Source: Schaalia dentiphila ATCC 17982
GTDB taxonomy: Bacteria > Actinomycetota > Actinomycetes > Actinomycetales > Actinomycetaceae
Length of the DNA stretch: 64,000 nt
Reading direction: 5' to 3'
Assembly (NCBI RefSeq): GCF_000154225.1
Contig: NZ_DS264586.1
Span: 836,527-900,526, forward strand
Shown piece by piece: positions 39,456 through 46,884 of the stretch (position 1 is the first letter of the stretch; each line of letters begins with the position of its first letter). A program made the position numbers and the translations under genes. Below the pieces are notes generated by a model, which saw nothing but the letters and a program-made list of their open reading frames with translations, did no database searches and was not told the DNA's origin.

Positions 39456-40819
39456 GCGCGGTACGCGCCGCCGCGGGGGCGCTCCTGCGGTCGCGTGACC
39501 GGGCGACGTCCGTCCTCACGGTCGCGGCTTTTGCCCTGCCGCACGCGTTCCTGCTTGCGGTCACGGGTGGTGTCATGGCCTTTGGGGCGAGGGCTGCGGT
39601 CGCTGCTGCGTCCGCCACGGCCGACGACCCCTCGAGCCTCGATGGGATGGCCTCGTTCTACGTGATGCTTGCGTACTTCGCGGCCACCCTGCTTATCGTC
39701 CCCATCATTTCGATGGGGGCAGCGGCCGCGCGCCTGGGCATGAGTCGGCGCGAGCGCGACCTCGCTGTCCTGCGCCTCGTCGGCCTCGCACCGGGCAAGA
39801 CGAAGCTCGCCTGCATCCTCGAAACCTGTGTGTTTGCGGTTGTTGGTGTCGTCGTCGGCTCGATCCTGTACGCCGTGACGCTGCCCGTGTGGGGTGCGCT
39901 GTCCTTCCAGGGCCGCCCGATGGGGGCCGGCGAGATGTGGGTGGGGGTTGTGGCCCTCCTCGTTGAGGGACTTGCCATGATCGTCCTGGCCGCCCTGTCC
40001 TCGTGGCTGGCCATGCGCAAGGTCGCGATTACGCCCCTGGGTGTCGCGCGCCGTACGCAGGCGGTCCGCGTGAGCGTGGTCGGCCCCGTCCTTGGCCTGG
40101 TTCTCCTCGTGGTGTGGCTGAGCGTCGGCACCCTCGCGATGAACCTGGGAACTGCTATCGGCATGGCCGTGTTCTTGGGCTTCATGGGTGCGATCTTCCT
40201 CATCGTCAACCTGGTGGGCGTCTGGTCGATCAGCCTCATGGGGCGCATCATGGCTCGGGCCTCGCGCAGTCCTCAGATGATGGTGGCCGGGCGTCGTATG
40301 GCCGACGACCCGCGCGCCGTGTGGCGCTCCTTCGGGGCGGTGGCCCTCGTCGGGTTCCTTGTGGGCATCATGTATCCCGCGAGTGATGCGATCTCGATGA
40401 GCGGGGATAGAACCGACGAGATCGCGCTCATCGTCGTCGGCGACATCAACAGAGGCATGTTGCTCACCTTCGCTATCACCCTCGCGCTGGGCGCTGTGTC
40501 GACCGCGGTCAACCAGTCAATCCGCGTCCTCGACTCCGCCGACCAGGTGCGTGCCCTGTCCTACATGGGGTCGCCGCGCGGCTTCATGGACCGCAGCCGT
40601 CGCCTCGAGGTCGCGATCCCCGCGTTCGTCATGATCGTTGGCTCGATGCTGCTCGGCATGGTGTTCATGTCGCCGATGCTCGCGGCGGGCGCCGGAAAGG
40701 GTGTCCTCATTGCGTTCGCCTCGGCGATTGTGGGCGTCATGCTCATCGTCGTTGCCTCCGAGGCGACCGTTCCGCTGCGCCGCCGCATCCTGTCGAGCGT
40801 GCGCGAGGGACGGGAGTAG
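39452..40819 (+). CDS. FtsX/MacB-like ABC transporter permease
   Basis: 455 aa with about eight to ten hydrophobic segments. It contains two FtsX-like parts: VPIISMGAAAARLGMSRRERDLAVLRLVGLAPGKTK in the first half, the typical helix-turn-helix before the membrane segments, and VRALSYMGSPRGFMDRSRRLEV in the second. This doubling is seen in BceB/YtrF-like and actinobacterial single-protein permeases. It pairs with the ATPase just upstream (4-base overlap). Convergent with the LEA-like gene behind a shared terminator. Confidence 0.88.
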   Translation: MSAVRAAAGALLRSRDRATSVLTVAAFALPHAFLLAVTGGVMAFGARAAVAAASATADDPSSLDGMASFYVMLAYFAATLLIVPIISMGAAAARLGMSRRERDLAVLRLVGLAPGKTKLACILETCVFAVVGVVVGSILYAVTLPVWGALSFQGRPMGAGEMWVGVVALLVEGLAMIVLAALSSWLAMRKVAITPLGVARRTQAVRVSVVGPVLGLVLLVVWLSVGTLAMNLGTAIGMAVFLGFMGAIFLIVNLVGVWSISLMGRIMARASRSPQMMVAGRRMADDPRAVWRSFGAVALVGFLVGIMYPASDAISMSGDRTDEIALIVVGDINRGMLLTFAITLALGAVSTAVNQSIRVLDSADQVRALSYMGSPRGFMDRSRRLEVAIPAFVMIVGSMLLGMVFMSPMLAAGAGKGVLIAFASAIVGVMLIVVASEATVPLRRRILSSVREGRE

Positions 40820-40891
40820 AGCGCTCGTCGCCAGTCGTGTGGTCCGAGCTACGGGGGAATGTAAAACCGTCGGGCGCGCGAGTGCATGGAG

Positions 40892-40925
40892 AAGGGGGGG
40901 CGAACCTCTTGGTTCGCCCCCCCTT
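40892..40925. terminator. Bidirectional terminator between convergent genes
   Basis: AAGGGGGGGCGAAC pairs with GTTCGCCCCCCCTT across a 6-base loop. Serves the FtsX-like permease (plus) and LEA-like gene (minus). Confidence 0.9.
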
Positions 40926-40933
40926 CTGGTAGC

Positions 40934-41179
40934 TCACTTCTCGAGCTTGTCCTTGATGTCCTCTGCCTTGTCCTTGGCGTCCTCGGCGATCTCCTCTGCC
41001 TTGTCCTTGGCGTCCTCGGCGGCCTCTTCGACCTTGTCCTTGGCGTCTTCTGCCTTGTCCTTGGCGTCGCCAGCGAGCTCGGCGAGCTTGTCCTTGGCTT
41101 CTTCAGCCTTCTCCTTGGCCGCGTCAACGACCTTCTCGAAGCCTTCTTCAGCCTTCTTGGCCAGATCTTCCAGGCTCAT
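40934..41179 (-). CDS. LEA-like repeat helix protein
   Basis: 81 aa. Start ATG at 41177-41179 behind GAGGAGAG. The sequence is nearly all Ala, Asp, Glu and Lys, with tandem 11-residue-type units such as AKDKAEDAKDK and AKDKAEEIAED, predicted to be an extended amphipathic or disordered helix. The DNA shows the same periodicity as short tandem repeats (TTGTCCTTGGCGTCCTC). It is a longer paralogue of the 50-aa gene at 34984-35136, with a common start M-x-LEDL. LEA-type proteins protect membranes and proteins in desiccation or osmotic stress; that role is inferred here from composition. Confidence 0.85.
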   Translation of the reverse strand: MSLEDLAKKAEEGFEKVVDAAKEKAEEAKDKLAELAGDAKDKAEDAKDKVEEAAEDAKDKAEEIAEDAKDKAEDIKDKLEK

Positions 41180-41398
41180 GATTCTCTCCTCAACGTAGGG
41201 TCGTTCGATGTTTTGAGCGAACATGGCCAGCCTAACACATAGTGTGACGGGCGGCTCATTTTGCAAGGGGGTGCAAGTCGTTTGCTGGTTCGCGGCTCCG
41301 ATCAAATTGTTTGGAACTAAAAAATCAAATGTATGTGATGCACGCCTCATGGGTGCTAGGATTGCGCCATTCACACCGCAATAGTCGATGGAGACATC

Positions 41399-41590
41399 GT
41401 GTACCGCTCGCCTTCCCAGTACTCGCAGGCAGAGGGGGTCGGTGGGGCCGCGCGAGGAGCGCAGGTCACCAGGCCAGCCGCGCGTCGCCGGCGCCCCGCG
41501 CCGCCCTCGTATCCGCCTGCCGTGCGCCCGAGCGTGCGTGCGCGAGCCGACCTCGACGAGGAGATCTTCTCCCTATCCGCCTCGACCTGA
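41399..41590 (+). CDS. Possible small basic protein
   Basis: 63 codons from a GTG with GGAG 5 bases upstream. The product is rich in Arg, Pro and Ala (TRPAARRRRPAPPSYPPAVRP) with a more acidic end (DLDEEIFSLSAST). No domain is recognisable and composition alone could arise by chance in GC-rich DNA. The -10-like TAGGAT about 30 bases upstream supports transcription here. Low confidence; if real it may be the first gene before the membrane-protein run. Confidence 0.35.
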   Translation: MYRSPSQYSQAEGVGGAARGAQVTRPAARRRRPAPPSYPPAVRPSVRARADLDEEIFSLSAST

Positions 41591-41722
41591 TGCTCACTGT
41601 CCATGGGCGCGCGGCGCTCTACGAGGCTTGGGGCCTTCGTGGCTGCCGTGCTGCTTGCCGCGGTCGTTACCCTATGGTGATGGTAGTCATCACCCCAGCG
41701 TCGGGCAGTGAAAGGATCAGGC

Positions 41723-42010
41723 ATGAATGAGAGTAAGAGCGGAGCGTCCCCTTCGACGAAGAAGAGTGGAAACTACAAGATTCCGCTCATTCTTGGTGCT
41801 ATTGGGCTTTTGCTGATGATCAGCCCGTTCTTCTATTCGGCGTATGTCGATGCAACCGTCGGTCGGGGTGGTCCCGATGATGTTTCGGCGGGTTGGGCCT
41901 TCGTGTGGGCTTTCTATCGCTTCACTCCGGCCGGCGTCATTGTTCTCGTTATCGCCCTGTTCATGGCGTTCGCGGAGAAGATATCCAACATACCGAGCAG
42001 CGACAACTAA
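41723..42010 (+). CDS. Small two-helix membrane protein, paralogue family member 1
   Basis: 95 aa from the ATG at 41723 with AAAGGA 6 bases upstream. Polar Ser/Lys-rich N-terminus, then SGNYKIPLILGAIGLLLMISPFF, and a second helix near the end (TPAGVIVLVIALFMAFAEK). It is clearly related to the C-terminal part of the 153-aa protein at 46359-46820 (SYKLAVILLAVGLLLAVSPFL). The five genes between 42998 and 46303 have a similar architecture. Function unknown. Confidence 0.78.
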   Translation: MNESKSGASPSTKKSGNYKIPLILGAIGLLLMISPFFYSAYVDATVGRGGPDDVSAGWAFVWAFYRFTPAGVIVLVIALFMAFAEKISNIPSSDN

Positions 42011-42103
42011 GGTTCGTCGCCTGGCTGAGCCTGGCAGCGTGAGGTCGCCCCATCCTCGTCCCCGGTGCGAGCACCCGTGCCTCCCGTCGGGCACAATGGA
42101 CCC

Positions 42104-42967
42104 ATGATGACCCCCACTGACCCTGCGCGTTACGCGGGCGCCGACCTGCGCCTGGCCGCCGTCGACATGGATGGCACCCTCCTGGACGACGATAAGAACT
42201 TCCCGCCCGGCATGGACGAGCTGCTCGACCAGATGGACGCGCGCGGCGTCACCTTCGCGCCCGCGTCCGGGCGACAGGTGTGGACACTCATCGACATGTT
42301 CCCCGGGCGCCCCGGCATGACCGTCATCGGGGAGAACGGTGGGATCGTCATGCGCGACGGTGTCGAGGTCTCCTCCCACCCGGTGGACACCCCCACGGTG
42401 CGCGAGGTCATCCGCCTCGTCCGTGAGGCCACCTCGGGGCCGGATGGGATCGACGGCGGCCTGGTCATGTGCGGCAAGCAATTCGCCTACGTCGAGCGCA
42501 CCGCCGACCGCTTCGTCGACGGTGTTCTGCCCTACTACCACCGCACCAAGCGTGTGGATGATCAGATCGCCATCATCGACGCCATCGAGGCCGGCGAGAT
42601 CGACGACGCGATCGTCAAGCTCGCTGTCTTCGTCCTCGGCCCGGTTGAGGCGCTCGCGGAGGCCACCCTGGCCAACTTTGCCGATACTCACCAGTACGCG
42701 ATTTCCGGCGCGAACTGGGCGGACCTGCAGGTTCGAGGCGTCGATAAGGGCAGTGCCGTGCGCGACCTGCAGCGTTTCCTCGGCGTTGATCGTTCCCAGA
42801 CCGCCGTCTTCGGCGACGCCGGGAACGACCTGTCCATGATCAGCGAGGGGGACCTGTCCTTCGCGATGGCCAACGCCTCGCAAGACGTCGTCGAGGCCGC
42901 GCGCTTCATTGCTCCCTCCAACAACGAGGCCGGGGTTGTACAGGTGCTGCGCACTCTCCTCGGGTGA
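42104..42967 (+). CDS. Cof-type HAD-superfamily phosphatase
   Basis: 287 aa from ATG at 42104 (an adjacent ATG at 42107 is equally possible). HAD motif I AAVDMDGTLLDDDK near residue 25 with both aspartates; motif II ASGRQ; motif IV VFGDAGNDLSMI near 247 after KGSAVRDLQRFL. The large cap domain between motifs II and III marks the Cof (C2B) type, which act on sugar phosphates, FMN, PLP and similar compounds. It interrupts the run of small membrane proteins but on the same strand. A weak -10 (CACAAT) is 6 bases before the start. Confidence 0.92.
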   Translation: MMTPTDPARYAGADLRLAAVDMDGTLLDDDKNFPPGMDELLDQMDARGVTFAPASGRQVWTLIDMFPGRPGMTVIGENGGIVMRDGVEVSSHPVDTPTVREVIRLVREATSGPDGIDGGLVMCGKQFAYVERTADRFVDGVLPYYHRTKRVDDQIAIIDAIEAGEIDDAIVKLAVFVLGPVEALAEATLANFADTHQYAISGANWADLQVRGVDKGSAVRDLQRFLGVDRSQTAVFGDAGNDLSMISEGDLSFAMANASQDVVEAARFIAPSNNEAGVVQVLRTLLG

Positions 42968-42997
42968 GCGCGTCGCGTGACACACAGGAGTAGTGAG

Positions 42998-43153
42998 ATG
43001 AGTACGCCTCACCCTCAGCAGCCTGAGCAACAGTCTTCGGGACCATACGCGCCTGCGCACTCCGCGTCCGAGGGCTACCTGGTGGCTCCGCAGGGATTCG
43101 CTCCGGGTCCTGTTCCCGTGACTCAGGGACCCGTGACTCAGGAGTTGAATTGA
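42998..43153 (+). CDS. Pro/Gln-rich N-terminal domain, separated by a TGA from the membrane part
   Basis: 51 codons starting MSTPHPQQPEQQSSGPYAPA behind CAGGAG. The following TGA (43151-43153) is in frame with the next gene's GTG, and the paralogues at 45319 and 46359 have an equivalent Pro-rich segment fused directly to their membrane helices. So this is best read as the front half of one gene broken by a nonsense codon, or as a site of stop-codon readthrough. Alone it would be a soluble Pro-rich peptide. No domain is known. Confidence 0.6.
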   Translation: MSTPHPQQPEQQSSGPYAPAHSASEGYLVAPQGFAPGPVPVTQGPVTQELN

Positions 43154-43456
43154 GTGTCGATCATCTTGGGTGTTGTCGGGTGGGCCCTCATCGGCCTGAC
43201 GGTACTGGCCATGTGGCTTTCTATCCGAGCCAGCGCATCCGATCCCGACCCGAGTGGCAAGGAAGCGATCGGATTCTTGTCGCTCTTTGCGCTGATGTTT
43301 ATTGGCCCGGTGAACCTCGCCGGTGGTGTTATCGGGATTGTTGGGGCAGTGGGGAAGCCGAAGACGCAGAAGCTCAACTGGCTGGGAATCCTCCTGAACG
43401 CGAGCCCATACGTCGTCTTCACCGCCTTCATGATCATTCTGATGTTGTTCATGTAG
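43154..43456 (+). CDS. Small membrane protein (back half of a stop-split paralogue)
   Basis: 100 codons from a GTG directly after the TGA of the previous frame; CAGGAG lies 9 bases upstream, so independent initiation is possible. Three hydrophobic segments (SIILGVVGWALIGLTVLAMW; SLFALMFIGPVNLAGGVIGIVGA; WLGILLNASPYVVFTAFMIILML) with a KPKTQK loop. The arrangement matches the membrane parts of the other family members. Function unknown. Which reading (re-initiation, readthrough or loss of function) applies cannot be decided from sequence. Confidence 0.65.
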   Translation: MSIILGVVGWALIGLTVLAMWLSIRASASDPDPSGKEAIGFLSLFALMFIGPVNLAGGVIGIVGAVGKPKTQKLNWLGILLNASPYVVFTAFMIILMLFM

Positions 43457-43484
43457 GTCACTGAAGCGTCGGATGGAGATAGTG

Positions 43485-44297
43485 ATGAATGACCACACCG
43501 GTCCCGCACCTGTGCCCAACAAGCGAGTGTTGCGAACGATGTGCAGGTTGTCCTTGGCCTGCGCACTCGTGGGACTTGCCGTGATCATCGGGGGTTTCAT
43601 CGTCCTGTTGACCTCGGTTTTTGATGAGATGAGCGCCGGCGCTAACCTCGTCGTTCCCGGCGACTCTGGGGTGATGAGAGACGACGCGTTTATCCGTTCT
43701 GTCCTGCCCGTAGCCAGTGCGGCGGGGATCATTCACCTGGCGGGTGTCATCGCCGGGTTCGTGGGGCGAAAGCACGCCGAGGATCGCGCGGAGCTCGGGC
43801 ACTGTGCGCTTGGAGTGGGTGTGAATGCATTCTTCCTTGGCTGCGCCGGTATCATCCCTGCCGCGGGTATCGTGAGTAATCCGGGTGATCTTGTTCCCCT
43901 CCTCGTTCTGTGTGGTGCTGCGGTCCTGTCCATGTGTGTTTCCCTGTTTGAGCGCTTCTTCAGCAGTGCGGGTGCGACATCGGTGGGGCTGGGGGTCGCA
44001 GGCTTGCTGACAATGGGTCAAGCGTTGCTCATCGGTCTGTTTGCGGTCCTTAAGGATTTCGCTACGACATCGGAGGATCCGTTCTTGCCTGGCCTCACTG
44101 TCATCATTGTTTGCCTCTACGCGGGCGTCCCGGTGGGCATCGCCCAGCTGACGGGCTTGATCAAGGGAATAGGGGCGCGTCGGAACGCCGATAGCGCGGC
44201 CGAGCGGGTGCTCGCTACGTGGGGAATAGTCCTGAATGTGCCCCTGTGCTGTTGCGTTCTGTTCCTTCCCCTGGTGGTTTTTACCTCAATCTCGTAG
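43485..44297 (+). CDS. Multi-pass membrane protein in the small-membrane-protein run
   Basis: 270 aa from the ATG at 43485 (MNDHTGPAPVPNKRVLR), behind GGAGATAGTG; an in-frame ATG at 43473 is less likely. Polar Pro-containing N-terminus of about 18 residues followed by about seven hydrophobic segments. It looks like a doubled version of the neighbouring small proteins, as its two halves have similar spacing (GFVGRKHAEDRAELGHCALGV and GLIKGIGARRNADSAAERVLA). No enzymatic motif. Function unknown. Confidence 0.75.
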   Translation: MNDHTGPAPVPNKRVLRTMCRLSLACALVGLAVIIGGFIVLLTSVFDEMSAGANLVVPGDSGVMRDDAFIRSVLPVASAAGIIHLAGVIAGFVGRKHAEDRAELGHCALGVGVNAFFLGCAGIIPAAGIVSNPGDLVPLLVLCGAAVLSMCVSLFERFFSSAGATSVGLGVAGLLTMGQALLIGLFAVLKDFATTSEDPFLPGLTVIIVCLYAGVPVGIAQLTGLIKGIGARRNADSAAERVLATWGIVLNVPLCCCVLFLPLVVFTSIS

Positions 44298-44386
44298 AGC
44301 GCTCATCCCAGCTCATTCCTCCTCGCGTTAACACCCTTTCTCCATTAATTTCAATTCTTGAAATACGTTTCGGAGTGAGGGGGTTC

Positions 44387-44792
44387 ATGGAAGCTCCCGA
44401 CAGCACGCGTGAGAACGGTGCGCCCGCCCACGAGCCGCCGGGTGTCAATCGTTTGTCCCTGATGTGCGGCATCTCCACATGGGTGATCGTTGCGATCACC
44501 TTTTTCGCCCTCTACCTCATCTATGACAGGCATCCTGTCGTTTATGAACGTCGATCACTCCTGGGATCTCATCTAGTACTTTGTGATTGCGGTGATCGGC
44601 GGCTTCGTCGCGACATGCATCGGTTTTTCTGGTGTCGTCGTCGGCCTGTCAGGGGTCACCCAACGCGGGGCTTCCAAAAAACAGAGGTATGCCAGCTTCT
44701 GGGGAGTCCTCCTGTGTCTGAGCCTGCTCGCCGCCATCGCCCTCTTCATCTACCTGGTGGACGCGGGGGTCATCGACTGGATCAAAGGGTAG
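44387..44792 (+). pseudogene. Frameshifted small membrane protein paralogue
   Basis: The front part starts at ATG 44387 (MEAPDSTRENGAPAHEPPGV) and includes one membrane helix (GISTWVIVAITFFALYLIYD). Its frame then runs into low-complexity sequence lacking membrane segments. From about 44580 a different frame gives VIAVIGGFVATCIGFSGVVV and a further helix to the stop at 44792, which matches the family's back half. A one-base shift near 44577-44583 joins them as SHLV...FVIAVIGG. The gene is either broken or uses a shift; a sequencing error is also possible. Confidence 0.65.
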
Positions 44793-44844
44793 TTATCAGG
44801 TCGCAGGTGAAGATGCACATATGCATGCTTGAAAGGACAGATGA

Positions 44845-45183
44845 ATGAGCGACTCCAACGACATTCCCGCGCCGAGCACCCCTTCGGTGCCCACCGTTGC
44901 CGATGACGGTACGCGCGCGGCAGCGTCCGCCGGCAGCGCGTCCGTTGCCTCGCGGCCCGTGCGCACGCGAAGCACGTGGACCCTCTCCATGGCGTGCGGC
45001 GTCGGCGGCTGGCTTTTAATCGCTGGTACGATCGTCTTGGGCGTTTACAACAGCCTCACGGCCGCGAACGAACATGACGCTGTGCTGCGAGAATACGGTT
45101 TCGGCTATGCCATCGTCCTCATGCTTCTCCTGGTCTTCGTCATCAACGTCATCGGTGCCTGGGCGTGGTTGGTAGTCTCGTGA
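44845..45183 (+). CDS. Small two-helix membrane protein, paralogue family member
   Basis: 112 aa, ATG at 44845 with AAAGGA upstream. A 45-residue polar, Pro/Ser/Thr-rich cytoplasmic part (IPAPSTPSVPTVADDG) is followed by two membrane helices (SMACGVGGWLLIAGTIVLGV; AIVLMLLLVFVINVIGAWAW). It ends where other members have another helix pair, so it looks like a shortened member. Function unknown. Confidence 0.72.
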   Translation: MSDSNDIPAPSTPSVPTVADDGTRAAASAGSASVASRPVRTRSTWTLSMACGVGGWLLIAGTIVLGVYNSLTAANEHDAVLREYGFGYAIVLMLLLVFVINVIGAWAWLVVS

Positions 45184-45318
45184 CGTGAGGAGGCCTCGAG
45201 CCTCGTCGGCCTCGTCATCGAGGGCCTGTTACCGCCATGGGAGGTTCCGACTCCCTCTCGTTTAGGATTGTCGTGGTCGCCCGAATGGGCGCGACGGTCA
45301 ACCTATGAAGGATCAACG

Positions 45319-45807
45319 ATGACGATGCCCAATCCTGTCGGTTCGGGGATGCCCGACTACTCCGGCAGCGTGCCGGGTAATCTGGGCACGGTGCCTGCCT
45401 ACCCCGGTACCGTGCCAGGAAACCCCTACGCCGACATGCAGCCGGCGCCGGAATTTGCTGCTCCGCCCTGCAAAGCCCTCGGCATAACCTCCATATGCCT
45501 TGGTGTTGTTGGGATCGTCCTCTGCGTTGGCGGGCTGTTCTTTGGAGCCTATATCTCGTTCGACGCGGATGACTCCTTTGAGAGGGCTATGGCTCCGCTC
45601 GCCTTCATATTTGGCGCCGTAATAATCTACATCCCGGGCGCGATCATGAACATCGTTGGTCTCATCCTTGGCGCGACTGGGCGCAAGCGGGTGCAGGATC
45701 CGCGTGGCTGGAAGGTCTACAAGGTCGGGATTTGGATGAATGTCCTCCCGATGATCCTGTTCCTGGCTGCTGTTGTGCTCACCATCCTCTTTGCGATGGC
45801 GTACTAA
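45319..45807 (+). CDS. Small Pro/Gly-rich membrane protein, paralogue family member
   Basis: 162 aa from ATG 45319 with AAGGAT upstream. N-terminal 50 residues contain repeats such as SGSVPGNLGTVPAYPGTVPG, then three hydrophobic segments (ALGITSICLGVVGIVLCVGG; LAFIFGAVIIYIPGAIMNIVGLILG; WMNVLPMILFLAAVVLTILFA) with a charged loop GRKRVQDPRGWK. This is the pattern of DUF4190-like actinobacterial membrane proteins with a Pro-rich cytoplasmic tail. Function unknown. Confidence 0.78.
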   Translation: MTMPNPVGSGMPDYSGSVPGNLGTVPAYPGTVPGNPYADMQPAPEFAAPPCKALGITSICLGVVGIVLCVGGLFFGAYISFDADDSFERAMAPLAFIFGAVIIYIPGAIMNIVGLILGATGRKRVQDPRGWKVYKVGIWMNVLPMILFLAAVVLTILFAMAY

Positions 45808-45859
45808 TCCATCCGGAATGCCGCTGTTTGATAGCCGCCAACGATTGGAGAAATTTACT

Positions 45860-46303
45860 GTGACAGCCCCATATTCGAATGGTCCTGGCCCACATGTGTT
45901 TCCGGGGCAGGATCCCCAGCAGCTCGCCGTGCCGGGACGCAGCCGAGGAAAGGCCCTCGGTGCGGCGTGCCGCGGATTCGGGATCACCGGACTTGTTGTC
46001 TTCGCATTGGTTATCTTCGGGACGCTGGTGTACGTGTTGATTCCCAGGGGTGAGCACGGGCTGGACCTGGCTCCGATTGCCTTCATCTTCATGGCCGGAT
46101 TCTTCTCTATCCCCGTCGTCGTGGTGAACATTATCGGTCTGGTCCTCGGCATCATTGCGCTCCAAAAGACGAAGAATCCCACCGAACGCGGCTACGTCGC
46201 CCGCGGCCTGCTCATGAACGCTGCACCGCTCACGGTTGTCGGCCTCGTCGTTCTTCTGATCCTCTTGATCTACGGGTTCTTCTACCTCATCTCGCTGTTC
46301 TAA
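45860..46303 (+). CDS. Small Pro/Gln-rich membrane protein, paralogue family member
   Basis: 147 aa from a GTG at 45860 (VTAPYSNGPGPHVFPGQDPQ) with GGAG 9 bases before it; the longer open frame lacks a ribosome site. Three membrane segments in the family order: GFGITGLVVFALVIFGTLVY, FIFMAGFFSIPVVVVNIIGL, and GLVVLLILLIYGFFYLISLF, with loop QKTKNPTERGYVA. Closest to the preceding 162-aa paralogue. Function unknown. Confidence 0.76.
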   Translation: MTAPYSNGPGPHVFPGQDPQQLAVPGRSRGKALGAACRGFGITGLVVFALVIFGTLVYVLIPRGEHGLDLAPIAFIFMAGFFSIPVVVVNIIGLVLGIIALQKTKNPTERGYVARGLLMNAAPLTVVGLVVLLILLIYGFFYLISLF

Positions 46304-46358
46304 TATCGTCTAATCCGACGACCTCTGCTCCTACACCATCGACCCCCAAGGAACTCCT

Positions 46359-46820
46359 GTGACAACACCGAATCCCCAGGTCCCCGACCCAAACGCTGTG
46401 GCGCGGTACAACCCCCAGCAGGTTCCGGCTCCCCCTCAGGTGGAGTATGCGCCGGTGGAAGCCATGCAACCCGACATGCAGCAGAGTTGGGGGCAGATGC
46501 CCGTGGCGGCCGAGATGCAAGCAGGCTTCCCGCAGCCGGGGCCTGGGGTCTACGGACCTACGGTGCCTGCTCGCCGTCGCACGTCATACAAGCTAGCGGT
46601 CATTTTGCTCGCAGTTGGCTTGTTACTTGCGGTTTCGCCCTTCCTTGCCGAGGGGCTCATTGGGCTCATTCCCGGCAATCATGGCGATGGTGGAGACGGC
46701 TTGTTATGGCTCGCAGTCATCATGTTGTTCTACCTCACGCCGCTCGGCATCATCCTTATCCTGGTCTCTGGAATCGTGGCAATCGTGGTTGCTCTGATGA
46801 ACTCATCCTCAAAGAGCTGA
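46359..46820 (+). CDS. Pro/Gln/Met-rich membrane protein, paralogue family member
   Basis: 153 aa from a GTG at 46359 with AAGGA upstream. Long Pro-rich N-terminus (QVPDPNAVARYNPQQVPAPP...), a basic stop RRRTSYK, then two hydrophobic segments (LAVILLAVGLLLAVSPFL; VIMLFYLTPLGIILILVSGIVA). It shares the membrane part with the 95-aa gene at 41723, which lacks the long tail. Last gene of the run, followed by a terminator. Function unknown. Confidence 0.76.
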   Translation: MTTPNPQVPDPNAVARYNPQQVPAPPQVEYAPVEAMQPDMQQSWGQMPVAAEMQAGFPQPGPGVYGPTVPARRRTSYKLAVILLAVGLLLAVSPFLAEGLIGLIPGNHGDGGDGLLWLAVIMLFYLTPLGIILILVSGIVAIVVALMNSSSKS

Positions 46821-46835
46821 TCCCGAGAGACGACA

Positions 46836-46880
46836 GACCCCGCGTCGCACCACCAAACGGCGGCGACGCGGGGTCTTTTC
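46836..46880. terminator. Bidirectional terminator between the membrane-protein run and the mycosin operon
   Basis: Perfect 13-bp stem GACCCCGCGTCGC / GCGACGCGGGGTC, with TTTTC on the plus side. Confidence 0.88.
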
Positions 46881-46884
46881 TGTC

